Shown here piece after piece: positions 11,185 through 24,220 of a DNA stretch of 64,000 nucleotides (positions within the stretch are counted from its first letter, which is position 1; the number at the start of each line of letters is the position of its first letter). Origin of the DNA: Archegozetes longisetosus (taxonomy: Eukaryota > Arthropoda > Arachnida > Sarcoptiformes > Trhypochthoniidae). A program made the position numbers and the translations under genes. The stretch is taken from positions 8,823,843 through 8,887,842 of the forward strand of contig JAEMBT020000003.1 in the NCBI GenBank assembly GCA_018873245.2, read 5' to 3'. The notes beneath the pieces are model-generated. The model searched no databases, was not told the origin of the DNA, and was given only the letters and a program-made list of their open reading frames with translations.

Positions 11185-12017
11185 AACCACCTTTCTACTT
11201 TATCTTAAGCCGATTCAATGACAAGGCTAGACTCTGAACAATATGGAAATATTGTCTCAAAACAGTTTTATTAGTTAGTAAGCAAAAAAGTTTGAAAGAA
11301 TAGAGATCTAGTGCTTCTGCGCGATGAGATGTTTGGACGCCTTTACCTTATGTTTCATTTCCTCATTTCGAGACTTACCCATCGTCTCAGTGAAAAGTCT
11401 CCTTTCATTCAATGCCAAGTTCTCGTATGAGTTAAACTACTTGTTTGAGGTCAGGTCGGGTGCTTTCATAGCGAGTTTTTAACTTTTTAAAAAACTTTCT
11501 TGTAATCACAGTCTATTATAACGTTATTTTTATTCAGTTGTGAATAGTTAAAGAGCAAGTTTGTGATTAAGGCTTTCAATTTAGAGAAACTTTTATGCTG
11601 TGCTTGTTTTAAATATTCTCTTATCTTATGTCAGATAAGTCAACAATCTTAGAGTACATCACAACAAACTTCCTATTTATCAAAACATTCGTTGATTCAA
11701 AACTATTTCTATTAAAACTAATCACTAGAATATAATAATATAATATGAAAGCATGAAATACTTTTGTGCCAAATGTTTTCTCGTTCAACTAAACTCCATA
11801 AGTTTCATTGCTTCCATCAGTGATTAAGTGTTTGAAGATTTGGCTTAAACTTCTCGTTTGGAAGAAAGCTTTTACTCTTATTTGTTTGTTGTTATTGTTT
11901 ATTCAAACACATCGTTTTGTCCTAAGGCTAAAGAATCTGAATCTTTTAGTCTTATTGTCAGCGTTCACTTATTGCAAGTTTCAATTGTTTCAAGTTTGAT
12001 ACTTATAATTAATCATA

Positions 12018-15000
12018 ATGGAAAACAAATTAAAATTTCAGTTCATCTCCAAAAGAACTTTTTCATCATTGCTTTTTAATTTTTTGGTCACTTTAATTAC
12101 CACCCGATGCATATCCGGACAAAAAAATTGTGAGTATTGAAAATTATACACTTCATGGTCTTTAAGACTTTGCTATACACTAGGTTGTTCGAAAAGTCAG
12201 TTCTCAGTCTGAAGTCACTCAAAGCTTCTTTCCTTTAAAAAAAACTTAGTATAAGATGAAGCTGACTGTTTTCGAGAATATCATCAGATTTTGCCTAAAA
12301 CGTTACGCTATATGTTTGTTTAGTGCATATCAATAGATTATTCAAATGATAGCTAATTCTCATAGCTTATCAGAGTCATGAAATACGAGTATTTGTTTCT
12401 CGTTTTTTCACTTTTATATTCTATGAACAAACAAAATATAAGCTTATATTTAGGCATAAGATTGAAATAGATAGGATAAGTTCTAAGAAACAAATTAAAA
12501 ATAGTTTATGCGATAAGTGGATTTGAACGAAATTGTATTGATTGAGATGAGCCCGCATTCAATTATTTCTGATTGAAGTAAACAGAGTGTAAACTAATTT
12601 TAGTAACAGATCAAACGATATAGAAATATGTCTATAGATCGAGTTGAACTTCAAACTGAATTTATCTGAAAGGTAAAGTAGTCATAATTATGGTTGGTTC
12701 AAAGTTAAGTCAGTCAAATAATTATTTGTTGAAAGTAAAGATGGTTTAGATAAGGAGAAAATCAAAACAAAACAACTTCAGACCCCTAATCAACAATTGT
12801 GGTAAAGTTTCAGCATGAAATTACCATAATTATCACACGTGTTAGCCATTATGCAAATAGATCAATAATTACTATGAGATATGATTCGAGTGCGGAAATA
12901 TCAACATGAGATGAACTTGACTTTCATGCCAATTAAATCTGTTATTTCAGAATAAGGAAGATATTTGAGCTAATACTCGCCTAAATGTCATATCCTATGC
13001 ACGAAACTCTGACACTATAATGAATGTTTATTTTGGTTTGATTTGATAGATTGTCAAAATGGTTTCGTAACATTCGAGTTGATAACTGGACACGTATTCA
13101 CAGCTCCATCAGACACAGTGACAATGTTGCCGGGAATACTACACCTGATCGAATGCATGGATTACTGTTTATCAAACGACACGTGCAAGTCACTTAATTT
13201 TGAGACTGGATTGTGTGTTTTACTAAGTTCTTCTTCCACTGAACGACCGCAAGCGTTAACTCCATCTCAATTTCCCGTTTTCACGATTTATGCGCAAAAA
13301 ATATGCCTCTCAGGTAATTATGATAATTAGAAAATGTTAGTGAAATGTTCTATAATTTGAATTTTTCTATAATGTCGAACATTCGATATGCGCTAAACCA
13401 TAGAAAGGTTAATAACTATGTTGTGCCAATTCGTTAGACTCACTTTGTTCAAATTGAACCTTAGTTTTGATTGAGGTCCAAATTGAAAGTGAAACCAATT
13501 CTTTTGATGAAAACTAAATTTTACTTTCCTGAAATAAGTCAATTCTTATTTTGAATTATAGCAGCCACTTATAGGAAAGTTGAATTACTTTTCAACAGAG
13601 AGATAGAAATTTATTGCATGAGAAAAAAACTTATCTAAATTTATTGCCTTAACGGCAAACGATGCACGACTTGATATAATTTTCAGATTCCTAATAAAAA
13701 ACTTTAATTGCAAATATTCTTCAGCACTGCATTCAAATTCACGCTTTGTTGCCTTATTCAATAGAGATATTCATAATCTACCATCTTAATATAATCATAA
13801 AACATTACGTCAAAACACTATTCATACTTTTAAATATAAATCATTCAAATTCTCTCCATTAATTTGATTCAACTAAAAAAGATAATCAAAATTTAGTGTA
13901 AATAATTAAGAGTGAACACTAAGAAATTGATTGAAGTTTATGGGAAAGAAGAGAAAGCAAAAGCTCTTATGAATATGTGAAGTGTTTTTAAGAAAGCCGT
14001 TGTCATTTTTCTTTCTGTCAGATAAAAAGAGAGCATGCAATCGCGGCTGGGCTTTTGAAAGAGTCAAAGGATACCAATTGAAAAGAATGGATAAAAAAGT
14101 AGTAAAAGTAACCTCAACATTGGAATGTATGCAATTATGTCTAAATGAGTTAGACTTCGAGTGTCGTTCAGTTAATTATGACAGTGAGAGTAACGAATGT
14201 TCTCTCTCTGATATGGACAGACATACCATTAATGTTAACAATGATCTCAGATCACGAAAGTATGGACCATCGTCTGGAACTGTCGACTATATTGAGAACA
14301 ATTGCATAGAAGGTCTATATTTCAAAAAGTTTTGACAATAAACGAGTTAAGCTCACATGATTGATAACTATTACAGAGCCAACAAAACTGTGCGATTTTC
14401 GTCCCATCAATGGCAAAATATTGAAAACAGTCGATTCTGTTTATCAGAATGTAAAGACTATCGAAGAGTGCAAAGAGAAATGTTTGAATAGCCCGTACAG
14501 ATGCCATTCGTTTGATTTCGGGGATCCATCGAACAGTGTTTGTCGTACGAGCCATTTGGATAAGAACTCTTTGGCTCATATAGAGAATCCTTACATAGAG
14601 ATCAATGGCGCCACAACTTATGAACTCTTGTCCTGTTATAATGGTTAGAAAATGCACTTTGATCACTATAAAAATCATATTTTCTATTAATTACATGCCT
14701 ATAACTGCTGATTACTTATGACTTAACATTATTGATATCTTGTTAGTTACGATTTTGTGCCGATCTCGAGAAATGGTCGCTAGAGTTAAAACAACTAAAG
14801 TGTTTGACGGAAAGATTTACGCGAAATCAAAGCCAAATCTATGTGTTAATGACATTAGCAACAGTTTGGAATTTGAAATCAAAATGAAATACAACGATGT
14901 GGAGTGCGACGTGAAGCAACCAAGTCGGGGACAGTTTTCCAACGATATAGTTATACAGCATCACGATATGATAGTTACAACACAAGACTTGGGTCTCAGC

Positions 15001-18000
15001 ATTCATTGCAAATACGATCTCTCAAACAAAAGCATTTCAAATAATGTTAACCTTGTAGTTGATGGGTAAGATATATATTTGTTTTACGCAATAATTGTTA
15101 CTTTGAAACTTTAGCCAATTATTTCTATCTTCTCTAATGATATACCTATATATCTTCTTCTAATTATAACTCTCTACAAACAAATAACTATTTGAACCAA
15201 TTTCTAGTTTAAGTTACTTTTTAACTTTTGATTTGCATTTCACTCATTCTATCGTAATTTGATGATTTCATATGAATTATTAAAACAGAAAGCTCTGAAG
15301 CTTTTAAATTGCATGAAAATTATGGATGACTTATTTAATTATAGCAATAATACCTGAAGCTATACCTGAAAGAAAACAGTTGACAACCTAAAGGTTCCTC
15401 TATTCTTGATTTTCAACTGCACACAAACTAGACTATAATGCTGTCCAAAAGGCAAAGAGTTTACATTTGGACAGCTCTAATGATAAACAGTGAGAGAATT
15501 GAACTTTTGTTATAATACGCCCCTTATTAACAAAATTAACGATCATCTTATGGCTATAATTTGAAGCGAACTGCATATTAAACTCAATATCTACCTCATC
15601 AAAAGCTTTTATAGATCTAATTTAGCTGATATGTTAACTCTAATTTATGCTTACTTTCCGTTTCATAAAGCATTTCGTTTTGAAATCTGAATATAATTCA
15701 TTTGTTTATTTATTTATTTGACATGAACAGAGACGTTGATTCAACAGGAAGTCATTCAGCGATTGTTAATTCACCCAATGTGACCATGAAAATTACAGAT
15801 CGGACCGGAAGTGATATATCTACTGCGCAAGTTGGAGATCCACTTTTGTTAAGATTTTCAATAGTCGAGAAGTCGAGTAAGTTTAATATTCTCATTAAAA
15901 ATGTTTGAATTGTTCGAAAAATTACAGCTTAAAAGTCAGTTTATATTCAGAGACGAATAAATGCTATGTAGATAAGGCTGTTTTCAAAGTTCAACTCACT
16001 CTGCAATTAATGTACAGTTAAAAACTTAATAATCCTTGATAGCAACTAGAAAGAGTTCGTTGCTTTTTCAACTTGCCTGTTATGAGCATTAATTTTCTGC
16101 CAAATTTGATTTCTAATTTTCTCCGATTATTATATTGAGTATTCTATAAATGTCTTAATATCTTCTATATTGTAATCTGATATAAAACGTGCCATCACAA
16201 CGCATTGCTTCTGGTTGCTATCACAGATTGTTTAGCTTTGGAGCGTAGTGTTTAGACTTTAAGGTAGATCTTAAATATTCATAAGTTGTGAAAAATCAAT
16301 GAACCGACTGATTTCTGGTTAAATAACTTTACACTTATTTGAGCAAAGACTATAATTACATAAAATGAATTTAATCGTGAAATTCTTGATGTGGTTTTGT
16401 GGAATGATTTTAGTTTTGAGGGAAGGAATAGAGTATTGGCAGAACGATTCTATGGGTCGAAGAGCCTTATAAATTTACATCAATATACCATTTGGAAAGT
16501 TAGCGCATCCCTCAAAGGAGTGCACTAAATACTATTATTCATATTTGAATACTGACACTCGAAGTAATAATTCATTTTTACCAATCAAATTCTTTCTTTA
16601 AAATCAACTTCAATTCAACTTCTCATTCAATTTGAATCCTTTGAAAGGGCTATTTTTGAAGATTGCATTTTAACGTGAATGGAAATTTTGCCAAAATCTA
16701 CAATTTATTAGGATTTAGTCAAACTGACTTGTTTTAGATTAGAGAGTACGTGATTTGCATAACTCTTTTCCATTTGAAAACATTATAAATGACTGCTTCT
16801 CATGAGATGTTGAGCAATGTTTAGCAGCGATAAAAACAGTTTGACTCGTTAGCGAGTGATGTGTACGATAGATTTCAGATTTGATGTCTCTTTAATGACT
16901 CCTTATGCTTGTGGTCTGTATTAAATGAGAAAGTCTGATAAACTAGTACAACGTGCCAATAACTGTTCCAGGAATTAGACAATTATCCTATTACTCTCCT
17001 AATTATGCATGTATTGTTTGCTATCTCTTACTTCTAATCATCCGACTCTCATTCCAATTAAATTAGTAAACTACAAAATAATTGATTTAGATCTAGCCTT
17101 TAATTGTTTTAATGTAGTTGTAATTATTCATATAGACAAATAACAGCAATATTACATAAGAGCATAATGATCATAATAATCGTACAGGTTTTATGTTTCT
17201 TATATGCATTTCGAGTTTATGATTGAAAAGATTATAGTTAGTTCAAAACTATAGTTAGTTTAAAACTATAGTTACTTCAAAACTATTAGATATTATAAGT
17301 TATTCGAACATTGTCTGAACATCCAATAGAAATAATATCTTAATCTGAAATAATAAGCTTGTCTTTATTGACACAAGACATGCAAATCGATTTAGCCCTC
17401 ACGAAATAACAACTAAATTAAGTCCCATATAAATTGTATTCAATCAGACAATCAGACAGATAGCAAACATCAAACTCTAGTCAAACGTGGTTTTCGATAT
17501 CGCCTTTTTTTCTTCTAACCAATTATACGTTATATGTTTGGTCTGTTCACATAAACTCTGCTGGAATGGCATAAGAAATAAAATGCCTTTAAAATAGTCT
17601 GCTTTTACGACCACTACTTTTACAATTTTATTTTGTCATTAATGGAAGATACTGGTCACGAAAGGAGGTGTTTATGTTCCTTCTGCTCTGCAGATCGTCA
17701 TAGAGTTAGACATTTTTCGATTAACTTTATCTAATTTTTTTAATTCGGGTTTTATGGTTAATTAAAGGGCAGATATGGTTCTCAACTATGTCTATGGGTT
17801 AAAGGGTTTTTGGAGTCATCATCAAAAGTTCCCTTCAAATACTTGGAGGTCTAGCTTTAGGCATAACAAGAATAGAAATTATATGAAAGAATTCAATAAT
17901 AACAACTTTGCCCAAAAAACCTCCAAATTATTGAATATGTCTGTTTAACACAAGGATACAAAAGCAGTGAGTGTGTGAGTGTGTGAGTATTCCAATTCTG

Positions 18001-19603
18001 ATCTGATTGCCAGGTCTGAAAACGAAACAATTTGGGCGATAGATTATTGTGATTGCTATTATTCAAGCCAACAAAGATAACAATTTGGTTCGCATAACAT
18101 AATTAGACGAAAAAGTTTTCTTTACATGTTTTCATTTTGACCAGAACTGCTTTCGGAAAAAGGTTTTAAACTTTTATCTACAAAACACATTATTTGATGC
18201 CATTCTAAACCGGTTTCATTCTTATCGAATAAGTTCTCATCATTGCGTGTTTGAGCTAATTTTCTAACTTTTTATGTACTTTTGCCAACTTTTTTCTTAC
18301 TATGTCTTTTGAATTTTCAACTGAAAAGCTTTGCAGTCATAAATATATAAGTTGGTGTTTTTTGAACAATTTAGAAATGATTAGTCTGTTTAGCAGTGAT
18401 TAGCTAATGTTAAAGCATTTATTCATAAGAGCCCATTGAAATGTTATACTTGTATTGTTTCTATTATTTTCACATCTCTCATTTAAGACTATCTCTATAT
18501 GTTATGAGGTTAGTAGTAAAGAGTAATGTGCCGATTATTTTCATGATTTTCTCACACGTGTTTAACGAACCGAAACGAAACAAATGAAATTTTTCTACTC
18601 TTTTATAGCAACAGTAAAAAATCTTTCTTCTCTAGCCCTAAATAAGAGTGACTCTCAGCTACGCTCACAATAAAATCATTGTATTTATCTCTCACCGGCT
18701 CTAAAGCCGGCAATTTATTTGCGAGGAATTCCTATCGACTACTCTGTAATTTTTCTCAAATGAAACTTTTCTGACAAAGCAAAGCCTAATTGAATTATTC
18801 ATTTGTTATTATTTTTGTTTAGGTCCTTACGAAATATTTGTCCGAGAACTAGTAGCTGTGGATGGAGCAGACCTATCAGAGATACTACTAATAGATAGTC
18901 TGGGCTGTCCTACAGATTCAGTCATTATGGGCGCTATGGATAAAGTGAAAGGCAATGGTCAGATCTTGGAAGCGCCTTTCGATGCCTTCAAATTTCCCAC
19001 TTCAGAGATCGTTCAATTCAAAGCTCTTGTCACACCTTGTCTTCCATCGTGTGAACCTATAAAGTGTAATATTTTGGGAGCCGATGGCAGAACTAGTGAA
19101 GTGCACTCGTTTGGCAAAAGAAGAAAAAGAAATGCAGATGAGGAACAAGTATTGGTTGTGCAATCGTTCAGTGTTAAAGATAAGTTTGGTTTCTCTAGGA
19201 ATCAGAGAAAGCTGTCAGACATTAACGATCCGAACATTTTTGTTTCGAACAATCCTCAAGGTATAAATTGAATTACTCGATAGGATTTTCTAATTAAAAT
19301 CAAGTCATTTATTCACACGATTAATATGCTAGTTATCAGACTTACTCACTTGAAGCTATTTTTCATCTCATTTTTCATCTTATTTCCCAATCAAAGGCTT
19401 GAGAAAGTTTTTTAGCTGAGTATTGAAAAAGTTTTCAACTGAATATTTTAAAATTTATTTTAGATGAGGAAAATACTGAAATGAGTTCATGTATGAACAT
19501 AGTTGGTGTGAGTGTTATTATGTTGGTATTTATTTTGGCACAAACTCTACTGATAATCTTATTCGCTTGTCTTTGGGTGAAGAAAAGCACCAGCAGAAAG
19601 TAA
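12018..19603 (+). CDS. PAN/apple-ZP domain transmembrane protein, gene A
   Basis: This is an apical extracellular-matrix protein of the ecdysozoan PAN + ZP class (NOAH, NompA and neo/nyo/mey-like). Exons: 12018-12129, 13050-13313, 14022-14312, 14377-14643, 14747-15065, 15731-15876, 18823-19260, 19464-19603, giving 658 aa. Residues 1-36 hold the signal peptide. PAN modules lie at about 38-126, 126-223 and 223-312 (GWAFERVKGY, LSDMDRHT and NSPYRCHSFDF are typical blocks). ZP-N is at 312-418 (NDIVIQHHDMIVTT), the linker at 418-467, and ZP-C at 467-613 with SPYEIFVRELVAVDG, GCPTD, FDAFKFPTSE and LVTPCLPSCEP. The furin-type site KRRKR is at about 565-569 and one membrane helix at about 625-648. 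Introns are phase 1, except phase 2 between ZP-N and the linker. The cytoplasmic tail is only a few residues; an overlapping frame to 19698 resembles a longer tail (see findings). Confidence 0.88.
17233..17283. repeat. 17-bp tandem repeat, three units, in gene A intron 6
   Basis: Three units close to TATAGTTAGTTCAAAAC run head to tail inside the largest intron of gene A (15877-18822). A short GTGTGA-type repeat also occurs in this intron at about 17966-17990. Confidence 0.7.
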
Positions 19604-19803
19604 ACGAATGGCCAACAAACTTGATGACAACATATTCTCCTGATAACTTTGCTCCTAGTCGTAATGAGTATATTTATTCAACTAACAAACATTATTGAAT
19701 AATTTATTAGGAATTTTCAAATTAAAACATCAAAACTACATAAGAATAGGATTGAAGCGTTTTGCTTAAGAAGTCATTAAACTATTTATTCTCTGCTGGA
19801 ATT

Positions 19804-19809
19804 AATAAA
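19804..19809 (+). terminator. Probable poly(A) signal of PAN-ZP gene A
   Basis: AATAAA lies about 200 bases beyond the stop codon of gene A on the same strand, and about 105 bases beyond the end of the alternative tail frame. Confidence 0.4.
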
Positions 19810-22800
19810 GTAAAACAGAATGGAAGGGCTGGTCACCAAATCTAATAGGACTTCAACTTTTCTACGGGGGTTAAGATTTTGTGCTCAAACATTAACTTAT
19901 TATTACCATTACATGATTTACATAAATAAGTGCATCTCTTTTTGTTTTGTACATCTCATTCATATTTATTAAATGCATTAAAAAGATGTTATTAATTTCA
20001 ATGATATATTGTGCGATTGGCAGCTATTTGATTAGGCTATAAATCTCAATACCAAATCTCCATTTCATGCTCTTCCCATTTGATTTCATTTCTATACTAA
20101 CTTATAATAAACAATCAAAATTGTACAGAATTTCTCTTTTGCGTTATTTATTTCTATAATTGCTCTAGATTATAAGTTTCTTTTAAGTTTTTCTAGTGTT
20201 GCACTTCCCATTAATGCATTCATCACTTTTGTTAACTATTAGTTTGAATTTTCGGAGAAACCATTTAGCAATCCTTTTGTAAGTCGTGGCCATTAAAGAG
20301 TTAGATATGTTTGAGTCTGTTTTCCGAGAATATAAGTTTCATGGGAATTAAAGCAAGTCCAGAGTTATATAGGTGCTAAATTTAAGGTTGATGATCAGAA
20401 TATTTAACTAATGTTTTGCTCTTATTAAATTCATATTATTTTACATCGTTAACACTCCTAAGTTATTGTACTCTTACAGAACTGAATAGAAATTGACGTC
20501 CAAATTATCTGAAAATTATGTGAAAATTATAATCGAAAACATAATCGAACAGATATCGCGTGTCATGCGTTAATCATATGCGTTTTTTATGCTAATTCAT
20601 AATAGACTTTGGGATTTGATATCTAATGGTAGCATTAAAACGATGCTCTCGTTTGAAATCCGAATTCTAAATTGATGTTAACTTTGAATCAGTGATAGCA
20701 AAACGGCTAAAATTTGATAAATTGTTAATTTTTAAGGCTCGACTAGTTGTTTGTTTATTTGTTTATGTAACCTTTTTATAAGATTTACCAAAAATCAATG
20801 GTTAAAAGTTAAAAATAAACACTTGTTTTTAACTTAACTTGAACGTTACATAAAATTTAAGCATTTGACTATATGAAAAATAAAATGCGATATCAATGCG
20901 TTGATCCGAAGAGACAATTAACATATGTTTTATTTAATAATAGATTCTAGAGACACATATCAATCACAATTAGCATTAATTCAGGTATATCTACCTATAC
21001 TGTAATTTAGGTTAAGTTTTCGATTGTGTTTTCCATTTGATTTCCGAAGCTTGAATTTAATTAAAATAAATTATTCCAATGAATGAATAAAAGATTTAAA
21101 TAATGAAATCATTTAATTCTATTCTGATATCTGCTTGACATGAAGTGTAAAAATAATTTTCTAATGAATTATCTGACAACGAGAAAGTATAAATTATTGT
21201 TTATCATTATGGAGCATCAAAAAATGGTCTCAGTTAATACCCGAGGTAATTCAGTTGATTTCTATTAAATAAGATATTAAGGGTAGCATTAAATTGATTT
21301 TTAACTACTTAAGTGTATGTCAAATAAGAATGCCACTTTGTTATGAGTTCAATCGGAGTTGTTGTTTTAGAAGTTTAGCCATACTTAATTAAAGGATCAT
21401 CTCGTAAACGCTCGAATCTTTCAATTTAATTCCAAGTTATTGATTAAAACCACACGCGATCATGAGTGAGAAAATTCATTTATATAAGTCAAATAACAAT
21501 ATGAGTTTGCGTTTCTTAGAACCAGATTTGCCTCATCATTAGAGCTGATCGACTTATTACTTAAATTCTTTAATTTGCTATCAAACGGGGTAACGTCCAA
21601 GTCATAAATCAACTTTTTTTCACCTATGTCAGATATGAAATGATGACTATGCACCAATTGGTATATTTAAAAGTTTCTGTCTTGTTTCTTGTTCTTAGCA
21701 ATTGCATTGAACCTGCTCTGAACAAGAATAAACTCTGAACTGAATCTTGATCCATAGAGACAGTTGCCATCTTTCGGATTGGAATCGAATTCATAATAGA
21801 AGTTTTAATGCAGACTTCAAGAGATTTTCTTCTCAGATCTGAAGACAAATTTTTGTTAATGCATGGACACAATCTCTCGAGCTAAGAATAACATAAAAAA
21901 TATATGAATAAATACTCGTTGATTAGACACTTTTCTAAAAATCAAAGAACAATATTTGAGAATAAATAATTCATTGAAGAATTAATTGCTGCAGACTTGA
22001 ATAAATTTATAAAGTTTCTTATTTAACACGGTTGATAAGAGATCTCGATTTTGATTCCAATTCCTTCTGAAAAGTCAATTCTTTTTTCCTAGTCGAGAGA
22101 AATATAAGAAATATAGATATAAAATATTAGAAATTTTCAAACGAATCATGTTTAACTAATTAAAAGCCTATTTAATTCCATACTTCAATACTAGATATTA
22201 AAATTTAGGCTAAATTTCTAGTCAATTCAAGTAGGAGTTTACTCGAGTATTTCATGTAATAATTCATTGTAAATACGTTTAAATATTTTACCTGCGGAAC
22301 AAAACGGATGCTCTATACTCTCGATGATCAAACACATTCCTTTGCAGCTGTTTTTGAGTAAAAGCATAAAAATTAGAGCTTGGATTGAAGCCTCTGATCG
22401 AACCTTCCCTAGACCAACTTTGATTTTATTCTTCATTTTCTGCATTTTTAATCGATTAATCCTGCTACGCTGATTTTTTAACTAATACTTTGTCTTTATT
22501 ACGAAAAAAATTAGTTGATTCAATTAAATTAGATTTTAATTTATACCACTGTTTTGAAGAAACCACAAGATTTCAATCGAATTGAGCATAATGAACGTAG
22601 CTGAAATTATAGTATAGATTGCTAAGACTTAAGTGAATGGTTTCAATAAATGTACTATGTTTTCTTCTTTTTAGATAATGGAAGTTTTTTCAATTTCATT
22701 GAAGACCTTTGTTCTGTTTTGAAATAAAATTGCTATGACATCATTTTGCGTGAAAGCCCAAAATCTGGAGATCTAATGGATAGCTACGGATAAACCCTTT

Positions 22801-23883
22801 CGTTTGGGCTCAGAAATCAAAACCTGGAGGGGCGGCAACCGAAATTAGAGTTGGACTACTTTGAAAAACAGATAAGCATCAGATCGAAGGCATAACAATT
22901 GGAGTGAAATGATAATTATACGTTAGCGAAAATTGATCGCAAATAAATTGAAATGACAGAACTTGGGGAAAACTTTAATTTTCTCACACTAGCTTGCTTC
23001 AATCATAGTGTCTTCAACTCTGACCCCAGGCCTGACTTGTCCCGCATCACGAAATGTTTTCAGCCTCACAATGTTTCAAAATCTCTTTAGCTCGAAAGCA
23101 AAAGTTTAATTTGGATGAAGAGATCGGGGCTAATCTAAAGGTTTTCTAAACTTACAAAATTAGTTAAATTATTCATAAGTTTTTGCTCAGGAATCGATGT
23201 TTCAGAAAATCTCTTAATTAAAGTTAGAAAGTCCTAAAGGCTTTTTCGAAACCGACATTCAAGTCTGTTCTCAAAGTCAAACTGCATTATATTTAATGTT
23301 ATGGAAGAACTTTCGGCAATTGGGCTTAAATTAAATTGAAGAATAACGAGCCAACAATTTTCTAATAGAGTTTGAGTAATTATTATCTATTAAAGTATTT
23401 AGATTGTTTTCCAGGAATGCAAATAACAGCATTGTATTCTATCTGAACAACACTATTTACAAATAATTCGCAATTCAACTATTTTGTTTGATCAAACCTA
23501 TTAAGGTTTAGTTGATGAGCCACATAATGAGGACTTGAGTCAGTATAAATCAGGGATAGGTTAGTATTAACTCATCAAAACGTCTCTATGCATAAACACT
23601 TGAAAACACTTTTAAAAATCAAAAAACTTCAAGTATTGGTTCTGTAAGCTTTGAAGAATATTAACTTCATTGAACAACTTCTTATTTTGATTAAGATCTG
23701 TTGTTTTGGCAAACCAACCACAAGATAAAAGATACCATGGTTCAGGTGTGTTAATTGCTACTCATCAAAATGGTATTCAATAGGAATTCTCTAATTTTCG
23801 TGGTCAAACATGAAATTTTATAAAATGTTCGTAGAGCTTATAACCAAACTCAGTATTGAAATCTTGGAGAATCAATGTTTATT

Positions 23884-23884
23884 A

Positions 23885-23914
<30 letters not shown>
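23884..23914. repeat. (AAAT)n microsatellite
   Basis: About seven consecutive AAAT units lie in the intergenic DNA downstream of gene B. Confidence 0.85.
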
Positions 23915-23917
<3 letters not shown>

Positions 23918-24220
23918 CGAGATGATTTAAATTACAATGAAGTTTGAGTTGAAAATAAATAGCAATAAATAATTTGAATGAATGATAGAGTGAGCAAATT
24001 ATAGTGACGGAATAACACTTGATATAAACCCTGTAAAACTCGAGCAAAGTTTGATTTTGAGAGCCCTACCACTTGACGCCAATTCCCCGAAGATATAGAT
24101 GTGTATAGCATTGATCCCGAACAGTGTTATATCCGTCACTGTAATGGTTACAAGTAAGATAGATAGAAAGAAATCTAGTTTAAAATGGTCTCAATTATAA
24201 TAAATAGATAACCAATAACT

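Larger units (their letters stand above)
4090..12017. other. Intergenic region with short repeats and weak exon-like segments
   Basis: This stretch of about 7.9 kb between UQCRQ and PAN-ZP gene A holds no gene I can recognise. Open frames of up to 109 codons occur (for example + strand 8269-8598), but this length is expected by chance at this base composition. Entered separately are a ~58-bp palindromic repeat at 8959, a strong hairpin at 9899, a 15-bp minisatellite at 11125, and three exon-like segments at 7110-7192 (-), 7629-7755 (+) and 10743-10914 (-). Confidence 0.5.
19604..24220. other. Intergenic region between convergent PAN-ZP genes A and B
   Basis: I see no gene in these 4.6 kb. 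The contents are a probable poly(A) signal for gene A at 19804-19809, an (AAAT)n microsatellite at about 23884-23914, and only short chance open frames. Confidence 0.5.

Noticed and set aside
14322..14678. 118-codon - strand open frame.
   Set aside because: It is antisense to the PAN3 exon of gene A.
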